Assembly (NCBI GenBank): GCA_003136675.1
Contig: PLFE01000100.1
Span: 528-42,360, forward strand
Length of the DNA: 41,833 bases
DNA from: Bryobacterales bacterium
GTDB lineage: Bacteria > Acidobacteriota > Terriglobia > Bryobacterales > Bryobacteraceae
Reading direction: 5' to 3'
The number at the start of each line of letters is the position of its first letter. The first letter of the stretch is position 1. The position numbers and the translations under genes are program-made. Of the stretch, positions 18,434 through 27,243 are shown piece by piece. Under the pieces are notes generated by a model, which had not been told where the DNA came from, ran no database searches, and saw only the letters and a program-made list of their open reading frames with translations.

Positions 18434-19188
18434 TGAGTGCTCAGTAGTAAGCGCCGCGCGGTGAGATACAGATCGCCGCCCAGGAACTTGACCGGTTTTT
18501 TCGCATTCCATTCGATCCATTGCCGCATCCGCGGAAGGCGGCGCCCCGACGCGATGGCGGCGGCCGCGGCGGCGGACGAACCGCGCTTGATCGAGTAGCG
18601 TCCGATTACCCGGCAGCCATCCACTTCGCGGACGCGGCTGGTGGGCTCCGAGGTAAATAGTGTCCGGTATCCACATTGCGCCGCTGCCCGTGCCACACGC
18701 ATGGAGTGGTAACCGCCGGGCACAGACGCCACGGTGACGCGGGCGCCTAGAATTTCTTCGAGAATCACGCGGCTCCCCGTCCACTCCTCGATCAGTGCCG
18801 CGCGGCCAAGTTTCGACATTCTTTCCGGGTGCGAACAGGAGTGACTTCCAATGACGTGGCCGCGAGCAGCGAGTTCCCTGATCTGGGCCGCGGTGAGAAA
18901 ACCCGGGCGTTCAATCCAATTCGTCGTTATGAAGAAATACCCCCGGAGAGCAGCGCGTTCGAGTTCCCTTGCAACGATGAAGTAAGCGCTGGCGGCGCCG
19001 TCATCGAAGGTAAAAACTGCCGGCCTCTTCGGGGCAGCTTCTTCAATGAGCGCTAGATGCTGCCGGAACTCGGAGCGGCCAAGGGTATACACCGCTGCGG
19101 AAATGGAGGGCGGCTTAAACGAAGCGCTTAGATCTTCAGTAATATCGTGGTAGCCCAGCGCGATTATATTTTTAGAGTTGAGATTCAA
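18418..19188 (-). CDS. polysaccharide deacetylase (NodB-fold), first gene of operon B
   Basis: The NodB homology domain removes acetyl groups from N-acetylated polysaccharide in a metal-dependent reaction. Motifs seen are ALGYHDI at the N-terminus, TFDDG (catalytic base plus first metal ligand), SHSCSH (the two metal His) and VPGGYHS (motif 3). The start is uncertain. I choose the TTG at 19186-19188, immediately before NIIALGYHDI, because ATG candidates at 19245 and 19251 lie within the signal-peptide region of the divergent beta-helix gene on the other strand. About 257 residues by this start. It overlaps the GT4 gene by 16 bp. Confidence 0.82.
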   Translation of the reverse strand: MNLNSKNIIALGYHDITEDLSASFKPPSISAAVYTLGRSEFRQHLALIEEAAPKRPAVFTFDDGAASAYFIVARELERAALRGYFFITTNWIERPGFLTAAQIRELAARGHVIGSHSCSHPERMSKLGRAALIEEWTGSRVILEEILGARVTVASVPGGYHSMRVARAAAQCGYRTLFTSEPTSRVREVDGCRVIGRYSIKRGSSAAAAAAIASGRRLPRMRQWIEWNAKKPVKFLGGDLYLTARRLLLSTQCQSF

Positions 19189-19207
19189 TGCGGGTTTCCG
19201 GGAGTTT

Positions 19208-20935
19208 ATGCGTCCACAAATCTTCTTGATGCTTAGTCTTTTCATCAGCATGATTGCGGCTAAGCCGCAATCGCTGGCCCCGACGCTATTTTTCTCAGAT
19301 CTGGAAAGTGGCCCGAAGACCGGAGGCGCGAACAACGCGGGTGTTTTTGTTACGATCTACGGACAGCGCTTCGGCGCGACCCAAGGCACGTCCTATGTTT
19401 CGATAGGTGGCGGGACCGCTGCCTCATATCCAATCTGGTCGGACACCAGAATTACTTTCCAGCCAGGGGCGGCCGCGACCACGGGCACAATCGAGCTGAT
19501 TACTTCTTCGGGCACATCGAATGCGCTTCCCTTCACGGTACGAGCGGGTAACATCTATTTTGTCGCGACTAATGGAAAAGACGGAAACAAGGGAACCTTC
19601 AACTCTCCGTGGAAGACGTTGCCGCATGCCGTGCAGACGATTGCGGCCGGCGACACGATTTACGCGGAGAACGGCGTCAGTCAAACCGTGGACGATGGAC
19701 AGGGTTGGCAGGCGGCGCTCACGCTTCGCTCGGAGTGGTGCGGCACGTCGGGCAATCCGCGTGCTCTGCTCGCGTACCCCGGAGCGACGGTCACCATCGG
19801 TAACCCAAATGGGTTGAATCCGCCCACGGGTATTCGTTCCACGGATTTCAGCTCCGGCGACGGCCCTTGCGGAGGCGAGTGGGTCTTCGGAGAAATCGAA
19901 CTGCGCGGCATTCAACCCGTGGCCATCGCCGGACCCAGCCAACAGTGGCGTTTCATCGGCAACGATATTAGCTGCCCCAACTCCAACGGAAGCGGCGGAG
20001 GGGGCGCCTGTTTTGAAACGTCGCTCGCGAGCTATGTCAAGTTCCTTGGAAATAACGTTCACGATGCGGGCACGGCAGGGGCATCCGCGCTGTTCCAGGG
20101 CGTTTACTTCTCGACCGATTCCAATCACGTCGAGATGGGGTGGAATACAGTAGCGAACGTGCATGGATGCCGCGGGGTTCAGATACATTCGTCGCCGCTC
20201 GGCTCCGGTTATCCGCATAGCGGGTACAACCAATACGACATCGCGATTCACGACAACGTCATTCACGATACCCAATGCGACGGGATTATTGCCGATACGG
20301 TGGACCCTTCGAAGGGACCGATCTCGATTTATAACAATGTGATTTACAACGCGGGTAAGGGACCTAACAATCCGGAGCAATCCGGGAGCTGGTCGTGCAT
20401 TTATGTGCCGGGCACAACGGAAACCGGCGCGCCCGGTTCCGGCATGGTCGAGGTTTTCAATAACACCCTGTATGATTGTGGAGCTTTCGTAACGCCGCCG
20501 TTCAGCAATGCGAACGCCGCAATCATCGAGGGCGGCGGTAATGTGAACCTTATCGTTCATATCCGGAACAATCTTGTCTATCAATTGCCTACTACTTTGT
20601 TTCCGGGCGGCGTGCCCTATGTGGTCGTTTGGAATCCCGGTAAGAACGCAGGCGGAGTATGCGCCGCTTCGGCGAACTGCCCGTGGATGCAGGGAACCAA
20701 TAATCTCTTCTGGGGACGTTCCACTGTAGAGAAACGAGATCCGGCGAATATCGTGAACTCGATCAACGCCAATCCGCTGCTGGTGGACCCGGGACAATAT
20801 AACTTTCAGCTTCAGTCCGGAAGCCCCGCTGCCAATGGAGGCGTGAGCGTCCCGGATAATTTTGATATTCTGGGCGTGCCACTACCCCAGGGAAGCGGCT
20901 ATCCTATCGGCGCTTACGCCCTGCCAGGTCATTGA
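19208..20935 (+). CDS. secreted right-handed beta-helix protein (short paralogue)
   Basis: About 575 residues: signal peptide (MRPQIFLMLSLFISMIAAKP), an IPT/TIG-like immunoglobulin-type domain (about residues 20-115, LFFSDLESGPKTGGANNAG...), then a parallel beta-helix region. Repeated Asn/Asp-rich turns such as FLGNNVHDAG, IHDNVIHDTQCDGI and SIYNNVIYNAGKGP mark the helix, as in pectate-lyase-like and polysaccharide-modifying proteins. Catalysis is not evident. It ends GAYALPGH, and lacks the C-terminal TIGR03437 domain present in its paralogue at 20929-23337. An in-frame ATG at 19178 is possible; I prefer 19208, where the signal peptide begins, with GGGAG 3 nt upstream. Confidence 0.85.
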   Translation: MRPQIFLMLSLFISMIAAKPQSLAPTLFFSDLESGPKTGGANNAGVFVTIYGQRFGATQGTSYVSIGGGTAASYPIWSDTRITFQPGAAATTGTIELITSSGTSNALPFTVRAGNIYFVATNGKDGNKGTFNSPWKTLPHAVQTIAAGDTIYAENGVSQTVDDGQGWQAALTLRSEWCGTSGNPRALLAYPGATVTIGNPNGLNPPTGIRSTDFSSGDGPCGGEWVFGEIELRGIQPVAIAGPSQQWRFIGNDISCPNSNGSGGGGACFETSLASYVKFLGNNVHDAGTAGASALFQGVYFSTDSNHVEMGWNTVANVHGCRGVQIHSSPLGSGYPHSGYNQYDIAIHDNVIHDTQCDGIIADTVDPSKGPISIYNNVIYNAGKGPNNPEQSGSWSCIYVPGTTETGAPGSGMVEVFNNTLYDCGAFVTPPFSNANAAIIEGGGNVNLIVHIRNNLVYQLPTTLFPGGVPYVVVWNPGKNAGGVCAASANCPWMQGTNNLFWGRSTVEKRDPANIVNSINANPLLVDPGQYNFQLQSGSPAANGGVSVPDNFDILGVPLPQGSGYPIGAYALPGH

Positions 20936-23290
20936 ATGGCAACCGTGACGTTGGATTGGCTGGAGACGCCGTTGGCGGTAATGACAACCGGGACCGCGTT
21001 CCCCACCGGGGCATTCTGCGGAACAAGAACGTTAATTTGTTCGACGCCAAGAGCGAGACCAGGAACCGCGCCCGCATAGGTAACCATAGCGGGTATCCCG
21101 TCTAGTGTAACCGAGGGAGGATAGATCGGTGCAAACGAAGCGCTGGTAGCGATGAATCCATCCACCCCGGTTGGGCTGGTTTGACCTGCCCCGGTAGCGT
21201 AGATCACGATGTCAGTCTTGCGTCGAGCCGCGTTGATAATCGTATTCACCGAGAGATCCTGATTTAGAATCGCCCCCTGTCCGTAACCCGAACCGCCTTG
21301 CGTAAAGACGTTGGGCGTGGTAGGTGCGACTGGCACAGTCAGGCTGTTCGATGTTTGCCCGGCGTAAGCGACCTGCACACTCACGCTGCCGGACCCCGAC
21401 ACTTCATACGGGACAATCGCGTTGATCTGATTCGCCTGCACATAGAGCAGAGCCGCCGGAACGCCATTGAACAGAACCTTGACGCCGCCGAGACTGCTCG
21501 TCAGGCTTCCATTATTGACCTGGGCGAGAACCGCGGTGGCCGGACCTAGATTGACGCCGAAGCATACGATCAATTCCCCCGGAGAAACCGAGCCCGTTGC
21601 AAAGCTGGCCGCGTCGGTGATCGCCGACAGATTCGGCGGGATAGCCGCCTGGCCTGAATCGAACTGGTAAGCGCCCAGGTCGTATCCTTCAGCGCCACCT
21701 CTGGAAACACCGACAATGTCTTCGGCGAGCCCTGTATTTACGCCTGCGCTCCGGGCGGGGCTGCTGGACGAGAGTTGCAGTTCATCCGCAGAGGGATTGA
21801 GGAGCTGTGGATCGGCGTTGATGGAGTTCGTCACATTGATCGTGTCGGTTGTTTCGACGCCCACGCCGAAGAAGAGATTGTTCGTGCCCTCTACCCACGG
21901 GCAGTTGTCGGAGTCCGCACAAGGCTCGCCCGAGACCGGATTCCAGACGACTAAGTAAGGTTCGCCGGAAGTCTGGTACATGATGTTATTCGTGATATTG
22001 ACGTACAGATTCGCATTGTAGCCGCCTTCGATTACGGCCGCGTTCGCGTCGCCGAACGGCGGATCCGCGAAGGTTCCACATCCATACATCGTGTTGTTAT
22101 AAATATCGACGGTCCCGGAACCCGCGGCGCCGTTTTCTGTGTAACCGGGGACAAAGATACAAGCCCAATCGCCCGACTGTTCAGGATTATTGGGTCCTTG
22201 GCCCGCATTATAGATCACATTGTTATAGACAGAAACGCCGCCCTTGGATGGATCGACGGTGTTGATAATCAGTCCGTCGCACTGGGTGTCATGAATTACA
22301 TTGTCGTGCACTTGCAGATCATACTGATTGAAACCGCTATTTGGATAACCCGACCCGAGAGGCGACGAATGTATCTGGACTCCGCGGCATCCCTGCACAT
22401 TCGCCACTGTATTCCATCCCATATCGATGTCGTTCGAGTCGGTTGAGAAGTACACACCATTGAAGGTTGCGGCAGCATCCGCCGTCCCGGCATCGTGGAC
22501 GTTGTTCCCTAGAAACTCGACATAACTCGCCAGCGATGTTTCAAAGCACGCATCCGAATTACTGCCTTCCGCGTTGGGGCAACTGATGTCATTACCGACA
22601 AACCGCCACTGCTGGCTCGGGCCTGCCACAGACGCCGGACCAACGCCGCGGAATATAAGTTCGCCAAATGTCCAATAGCCGCCGCAAGCGCCATCGCCCG
22701 CGCTGAAGTCCGTACTGCGGAGACCGCTCGATGGCGATTGCCCGGACGAATTCCCGATCGTAACCGATGCGTTGGGATAAGCCAGAAGCGCGCGGTTGTA
22801 GCCGGAAGTTCCGCACCACTCCGCGCGCAACGTCAGCGCAGCATCCCATCCCTGGCCGTCGTCTACATTTTGCGTTACGCCGTTCATGGCATAGATCGTG
22901 TCGCCCGCGGAAATGGTCTGCACGGCATTCGGAAGCGTCAGCCACGGCGACCCGGAAAGACCACTGTCCGAATCGTTGCCATCGGGTGAGACAAAGTAAA
23001 TATTTCCGGCCCTCACCGTGAACGGAATCGCGTTCGAAGCGCCGCCGCCGCTCGTTACGATGATGTTGCCGGTCTGCGCTGAAGCACCTAATTGGAAAGT
23101 AATCTTGTTGTCAGACCAGAACTGATAAGAGTCGGCCTGGCCACCACCAATGGCGACGTATGATCCACCCTGGGTTGCGCCAAACCGCTGCCCGTAAATA
23201 GTTACGTATACGCCGGCGTTGTTATCTCCACCGGTGTTCGGACCGCTATCGAGATCCGAAAAGAAGAGCGCCGGGGCAGTTGTCTGGGCC
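19265..23290. repeat. large imperfect inverted duplication of two beta-helix genes
   Basis: The coding sequences of the plus-strand gene (about 19265-20930) and the minus-strand gene (about 21670-23290) are clearly duplicates, arranged tail to tail. By eye the proteins agree over most aligned positions, and short nucleotide blocks can be lined up (for example the region encoding FLGNNVHDAG). The spacer between the arms, about 20932-21642, is the TIGR03437 domain coding region. I did not compute an identity value. Confidence 0.85.
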
Positions 23291-23337
23291 GCGGCGGCCA
23301 GCCCAAGTGCGAAAGACAGAACGAGAACGCGCGTCAT
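20929..23337 (-). CDS. secreted beta-helix protein with C-terminal TIGR03437 domain
   Basis: 802 residues. Signal peptide MTRVLVLSFALGLAAAAQ, IPT/TIG-like domain, then a beta-helix (FLGNNVHDAG, VHDNVIHDTQCDGL, VYNNVIYNAGQGP) highly similar to the convergent paralogue. Residues about 566-802 form the TIGR03437 type domain: LSAITDAASFATGSVSPGELIVCFGVNLGP..., LLYVQANQINAIVPYEVSG..., VIYATGAGQTSPTGVDG and GVEQINVLVPQ. This domain is expanded in Candidatus Solibacter. It probably helps secretion or cell-surface placement, but its function is not established. Lies 27 bp after the Wzy-like gene and may be the last gene of the exopolysaccharide operon. Confidence 0.9.
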   Translation of the reverse strand: MTRVLVLSFALGLAAAAQTTAPALFFSDLDSGPNTGGDNNAGVYVTIYGQRFGATQGGSYVAIGGGQADSYQFWSDNKITFQLGASAQTGNIIVTSGGGASNAIPFTVRAGNIYFVSPDGNDSDSGLSGSPWLTLPNAVQTISAGDTIYAMNGVTQNVDDGQGWDAALTLRAEWCGTSGYNRALLAYPNASVTIGNSSGQSPSSGLRSTDFSAGDGACGGYWTFGELIFRGVGPASVAGPSQQWRFVGNDISCPNAEGSNSDACFETSLASYVEFLGNNVHDAGTADAAATFNGVYFSTDSNDIDMGWNTVANVQGCRGVQIHSSPLGSGYPNSGFNQYDLQVHDNVIHDTQCDGLIINTVDPSKGGVSVYNNVIYNAGQGPNNPEQSGDWACIFVPGYTENGAAGSGTVDIYNNTMYGCGTFADPPFGDANAAVIEGGYNANLYVNITNNIMYQTSGEPYLVVWNPVSGEPCADSDNCPWVEGTNNLFFGVGVETTDTINVTNSINADPQLLNPSADELQLSSSSPARSAGVNTGLAEDIVGVSRGGAEGYDLGAYQFDSGQAAIPPNLSAITDAASFATGSVSPGELIVCFGVNLGPATAVLAQVNNGSLTSSLGGVKVLFNGVPAALLYVQANQINAIVPYEVSGSGSVSVQVAYAGQTSNSLTVPVAPTTPNVFTQGGSGYGQGAILNQDLSVNTIINAARRKTDIVIYATGAGQTSPTGVDGFIATSASFAPIYPPSVTLDGIPAMVTYAGAVPGLALGVEQINVLVPQNAPVGNAVPVVITANGVSSQSNVTVAIQ

Positions 23338-23364
23338 CTAATTTCAAATCTAGTTTATTCAAAC

Positions 23365-24696
23365 CTAGACAGCGGCAAGAACGAGAGCCTCGGCGTCGTC
23401 CTCCACGGCCTCGGGAACTCCGGCGGCTTTCTTCGCGCTCTCGACTGTTAACCCGTGCGCCACCATGCCAGCTATGATCCACATATAACCATTGACCTGA
23501 AGAAATGACCAGCGATCACCGAAACAGTTCGCGACGACGCACGAAACCATCCAGCACGCGAGTCCCAAGCCAAGGGCTTTGAAGAACGGATCCGTCGCTG
23601 TCCAGAAGAGCCAGAGCCCCGAGAAGAAGGTCCGCCCCAGCAGCCACAGGAAGAACAGCATGCCGACCACGCCGGTTTCGACCAGTATCTTCAGAAAGTA
23701 GTTATGCGTATCCTCATAGCCGCCGATCCGATGCATGAAGGCATAGGTCGCGAATCCCGTGCCGGTCGCCGGGTTCGAAGCGAACAGATGCATGGCATCG
23801 TCCCACAGGTCGAGACGGGTTTCGGCCGAGTGATCCACGGTCTTATTTTCCTGATCGTAAGTCATGAAGACCCGATAGCGAACCGCCTCCGGAACAATCG
23901 TGCTCCAGGTCAGGAGAAACGCGGCCAGGAGAACCAGCAAAGACCTTTTCTTAGCTACGCCCAGGAAGAACCAACCCGCCAGTAGCGCCAGGTAGCCGCC
24001 TCGCGAAAGGGTGAACATGAGGCAGACGCTGGAAAGAGCGGCAATGCCATAGAGAGCCAGTCGCGGCAGGATTTTCTTCTCAAATACGGCAAGAGCTACC
24101 AGGAAGACCGTTATCTGGGCCTCGTAGGCGGCTAATCCATTGGAGCCGGCGTAGCCCATGCTGCCCGCTTCCCGATCCTCCGAGTAAGTGGAAAAATCCC
24201 GATTCGCCATCACGCTGAAGTAGCTCTTGCTGAGTAACAGAGTGGACGCGCACATCAGAATTATAATGATACGCATCTCCAAGCGGGTGGGACGCACGGC
24301 AGCCAACATAAGCAGCATTGCCGGCATCATCATATAGTCCTCCCAGATGCCGAATCGGGGGGTGCCGGGCAGCGGCAGTTTCATGTCCAGATAGAACGCA
24401 CCGAGGATCAGAGATATAAGTAAAAAGATCGAATAGACGGAGATGACCCGCGTCCACGGCGTTTTCGGAAGTATGGAGCTGCGCTGTCGTAGCACGCCGA
24501 TAGCCATCGCGACCAGTATTAGCCCAACAATGCTGCCTCCCAAAGGGTACTCCAGCAGACGATAGCGCAGAGTCTGCAGTGGCAGGAGTGGGACCAAATA
24601 GTAGAACCCAACAATGGGCTTCCCGGCGATGCTCCAGATTCCACAGAGGATTGCGGCCGCGTATAGCACCAGAGGAGTTATGCCCGAAAAGTGCAT
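23365..24696 (-). CDS. O-antigen ligase/polymerase-like protein (Wzy family)
   Basis: 443 residues, about 11 membrane helices. The signatures of the Wzy_C/O-antigen ligase fold are the pair of motifs LSRGGYLALLAGW (about 240-253) and the periplasmic loop ending TGTGFATYAFMHRIGGYEDTHNYFLKILVETGVVGMLFF, where Gly/His-Asn residues align with the family. It would polymerise or transfer the undecaprenyl-linked repeat units exported by the flippase. The start is ATG at 24694-24696, 4 bp after the flippase stop. A longer open frame upstream has no family match and lies inside the flippase gene. Confidence 0.85.
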   Translation of the reverse strand: MHFSGITPLVLYAAAILCGIWSIAGKPIVGFYYLVPLLPLQTLRYRLLEYPLGGSIVGLILVAMAIGVLRQRSSILPKTPWTRVISVYSIFLLISLILGAFYLDMKLPLPGTPRFGIWEDYMMMPAMLLMLAAVRPTRLEMRIIIILMCASTLLLSKSYFSVMANRDFSTYSEDREAGSMGYAGSNGLAAYEAQITVFLVALAVFEKKILPRLALYGIAALSSVCLMFTLSRGGYLALLAGWFFLGVAKKRSLLVLLAAFLLTWSTIVPEAVRYRVFMTYDQENKTVDHSAETRLDLWDDAMHLFASNPATGTGFATYAFMHRIGGYEDTHNYFLKILVETGVVGMLFFLWLLGRTFFSGLWLFWTATDPFFKALGLGLACWMVSCVVANCFGDRWSFLQVNGYMWIIAGMVAHGLTVESAKKAAGVPEAVEDDAEALVLAAV

Positions 24697-24700
24697 TGCG

Positions 24701-26257
24701 TCAGCCTTCCACCGTGGAAACTTCCACCTGCCGCATCGTCGCGCTGCGCAGGCGAAACTTACTGACGACATCGAGTGCGATTGCCCGAACCTTTGGGTCG
24801 AGGGTCGCCATGAGAGCGCCAAATAAGAGGACAGCCAGTGACCCACGCACGGCGAGATTGACCATCGGGATACCGATTTCAACGCGCGACACGAGTGCGC
24901 AGGTGAGAGCGGAGACCAGCCCCGCCCGCCCCATGCTTCCGAAATCGATGGATAACGGCAACACACGAAAGGACGAGCGCGCGAGCCAGAGGATACAGAA
25001 ACAATAGCTCACAAGAGTGGCAATGGCCGCAGCAGCCAGGCCGAGACGCGGGAGCAGCGCCACATTCAGAATGATGTTCAAAAGCGCAGACAGAAACAGA
25101 GCCCGCGCCATAGCCATCGTCCTTCTATGGATCAGCAAACCGGCGCTCAAGAATACCTGGGTCGTGTAGATGAGAAGCCCTGCGACGATGATGGGGATCA
25201 GCCCGGATTGGCTCCCATATTTCGACGATGCGAGGAGGTGGACCGCGTCGTGAGACCCAACGAAGGCCAGTGTGAAGACGCCCGCCGCGACGATTACGAA
25301 TAGGTTGAATCCCGTGCTGAGAAACTTACTCGTCTTCTCCGCACCCTCCGTGTTCCACATCCGCATATAGATAGGAAGCAGGGCCAGGTTGAGGGGGACA
25401 ATCATCAAATCGTTCACATAACTCGAAAGCCCGTAGGCGACGGAATATTGGCCCAATGCGTTCGCCCCCAGGTATCTTCGAACCAATACGCGGTCACCTG
25501 AGTCGAGAACAATGCTGGCGATCTCATACACAATGAGCGGCATACCAAATGAGATAGCGGACCAGAACAGCTTATGGTCGAAGAAGCGGAAATGAATGAT
25601 CCCGCGCCGCAGCAGCAGGAAGACCATGGATGCGACGATCAGGCCCTCGACGACGATCATTCCCGTGAAGAAGTGGCGCGCCGATCTTCCCGCGAAATAG
25701 AGGATCGCGCAAATCACGGCCAGGGTCAGTCCTTTAATCAGGATTTGATATCCGGTGTATGCCTTGGTTCTCTCTTCAATGCGCAGGAACGACCAGAGAA
25801 TGGATTCGAGCGCCCGGAGAAAGATCATGACCGAAGTGGAAAATAGAATGCTCGCGAGACCCGAATCGATCCAGGATACCGGGCTAACCCGGACTGCGAG
25901 CGCAAACAGAATAGTCACGATTCCCGACGTGGCCGCCATCCCAAGGAACATGGTGGAGTAATATTTCCTGCCTTGTTCAGGATGCGCCTCAAACTCGCCG
26001 CGGTTAAAAAACCGGAGCGCCGAGTTCTGCATGCCGAGCTTCGAGAAAGCTGTAAAGAGCAGAAGAATACGCTGGATGAAATCGATTGAACCGTAGTCGG
26101 CGACCGAGAACACGCGCGTATAAATGGGAAAAGAAATAAATCCCAGAGCAAGCGAAAACACCAGCCCCGTAAGGTAGTGCGAGGAGTGCTGAAGCAACCG
26201 TTTCAATTCTCTGGATACGGTTTGCTTTTCGGCGGGGGAGCTGAAGGTGGGGGTCAT
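24701..26257 (-). CDS. polysaccharide flippase (Wzx-like, MOP superfamily)
   Basis: 518 residues, about 12-14 membrane helices. The N-terminal block LKRLLQHSSHYLTGLVFSLALGFISFPIYTRVFSVADYGSIDFIQ is the usual start of Wzx-type exporters: first helix, a YTRVFSVADYG-like loop after it. The protein flips lipid-linked oligosaccharide units to the periplasmic face. It overlaps the upstream GT2 gene by ATGA (26254-26257) and is followed by the Wzy-like gene, the expected partner. Confidence 0.92.
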   Translation of the reverse strand: MTPTFSSPAEKQTVSRELKRLLQHSSHYLTGLVFSLALGFISFPIYTRVFSVADYGSIDFIQRILLLFTAFSKLGMQNSALRFFNRGEFEAHPEQGRKYYSTMFLGMAATSGIVTILFALAVRVSPVSWIDSGLASILFSTSVMIFLRALESILWSFLRIEERTKAYTGYQILIKGLTLAVICAILYFAGRSARHFFTGMIVVEGLIVASMVFLLLRRGIIHFRFFDHKLFWSAISFGMPLIVYEIASIVLDSGDRVLVRRYLGANALGQYSVAYGLSSYVNDLMIVPLNLALLPIYMRMWNTEGAEKTSKFLSTGFNLFVIVAAGVFTLAFVGSHDAVHLLASSKYGSQSGLIPIIVAGLLIYTTQVFLSAGLLIHRRTMAMARALFLSALLNIILNVALLPRLGLAAAAIATLVSYCFCILWLARSSFRVLPLSIDFGSMGRAGLVSALTCALVSRVEIGIPMVNLAVRGSLAVLLFGALMATLDPKVRAIALDVVSKFRLRSATMRQVEVSTVEG

Positions 26258-27243
26258 CCGATGGGGGAATCCGGTACAACGGGTTTTGTGGGTCGAGGCA
26301 GGCTAAAACCGGTGAGACAAAGTGCGCGAGCAGTCCCATAAGCCAGATAGAGCGGCATTAGTGGAAAGACAAGAAAGAAGTTACTCCGGGCGAGGGCGGT
26401 GCGACCGGAGAGGACTATTGGCGCCGCGAGCAGACTTGCCGTGCCCGCGACCATAAGCCAGACGCCGCCACCCAGAGCTGTAGCGGTCAGTCCGAGCAGA
26501 AACCCGCACATACTGAGAAGAGTCCAGACGGCGAACCACGCAGCGCGCCCGCCACGGAAACCATTCGCCGAGCGGATGACGGCCTTGAGGGCATGTGTGC
26601 CATGCCAATATTGCTTGCGGTAGAATTCGCGCAACGTTTGAGGCGTACCTAGATGAACTACGGCCAGGTTAGGATCAGCGTGGATGGGAATCGCACGTGA
26701 GGCGGCGCGCCGGCAAAACTCCCAATCCTCACTCGTCTCCAGGTTTTCGTCAAACCCTCCGGCAGCCAGGAATTCCTCGCGAGAGACGATCAAGTTACCG
26801 CCGGAGATATAGGAGACACGGCCGCTTTTCTTGTTTTCGCTACCGTACCAGGCCCGCGCCACCCAGGCGGAATTTTCGGGGATCTGATAACCGGCGCCGA
26901 ATACGCCACCTTTCCTTTCTTCGAGGATGTGCAACGCGAACGACAACCAGTTAGGCTTCGCGATGCAATCTGCGTCCAGGAAAGCGAGTAAGTTCGCCCG
27001 CGCAAGCTTCGCACCCAGGTTGCGAAGCGCAGCGATGGAACAGCCGTCCTTTTCGACGATGCGCATGGGCAGAAGCGACTCAAAGCTTCGGGCGATCCGC
27101 AAAGTGCGGTCGACGGAGCCATTGTCGACTACGATCACCTCGAATTGGTTCACCGGGAGAGTTTGAGCGACGAGTGCATCGAGACACGCAGGCAGCGCCC
27201 GCTCCTCGTTCAAGGCAGGAATAATAATCGATATAACAGCCAT
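26254..27243 (-). CDS. glycosyltransferase family 2 with C-terminal membrane helices
   Basis: 329 residues. N-terminal GT-A domain: SIIIPALNEERALPACLDAL, DNGSVDRT (nucleotide binding), ALRNLGAKLARANLLAFLDADC (DxD-like D94-A-D96), and the acceptor region ETSEDWEFCRR with an ED motif. Hydrophobic segments after about residue 235 anchor it in the membrane. Sugar unknown. The start shares one base with the stop of the upstream dehydratase gene (TAATG at 27241-27245), and the stop overlaps the flippase start by 4 bp. Confidence 0.9.
   Translation of the reverse strand: MAVISIIIPALNEERALPACLDALVAQTLPVNQFEVIVVDNGSVDRTLRIARSFESLLPMRIVEKDGCSIAALRNLGAKLARANLLAFLDADCIAKPNWLSFALHILEERKGGVFGAGYQIPENSAWVARAWYGSENKKSGRVSYISGGNLIVSREEFLAAGGFDENLETSEDWEFCRRAASRAIPIHADPNLAVVHLGTPQTLREFYRKQYWHGTHALKAVIRSANGFRGGRAAWFAVWTLLSMCGFLLGLTATALGGGVWLMVAGTASLLAAPIVLSGRTALARSNFFLVFPLMPLYLAYGTARALCLTGFSLPRPTKPVVPDSPIG

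Noticed and set aside
19424-20797. Long minus-strand open frame antisense to the short beta-helix gene.
   Set aside because: Antisense to a clear secreted protein and Arg/His-rich with no domain. Not a gene.
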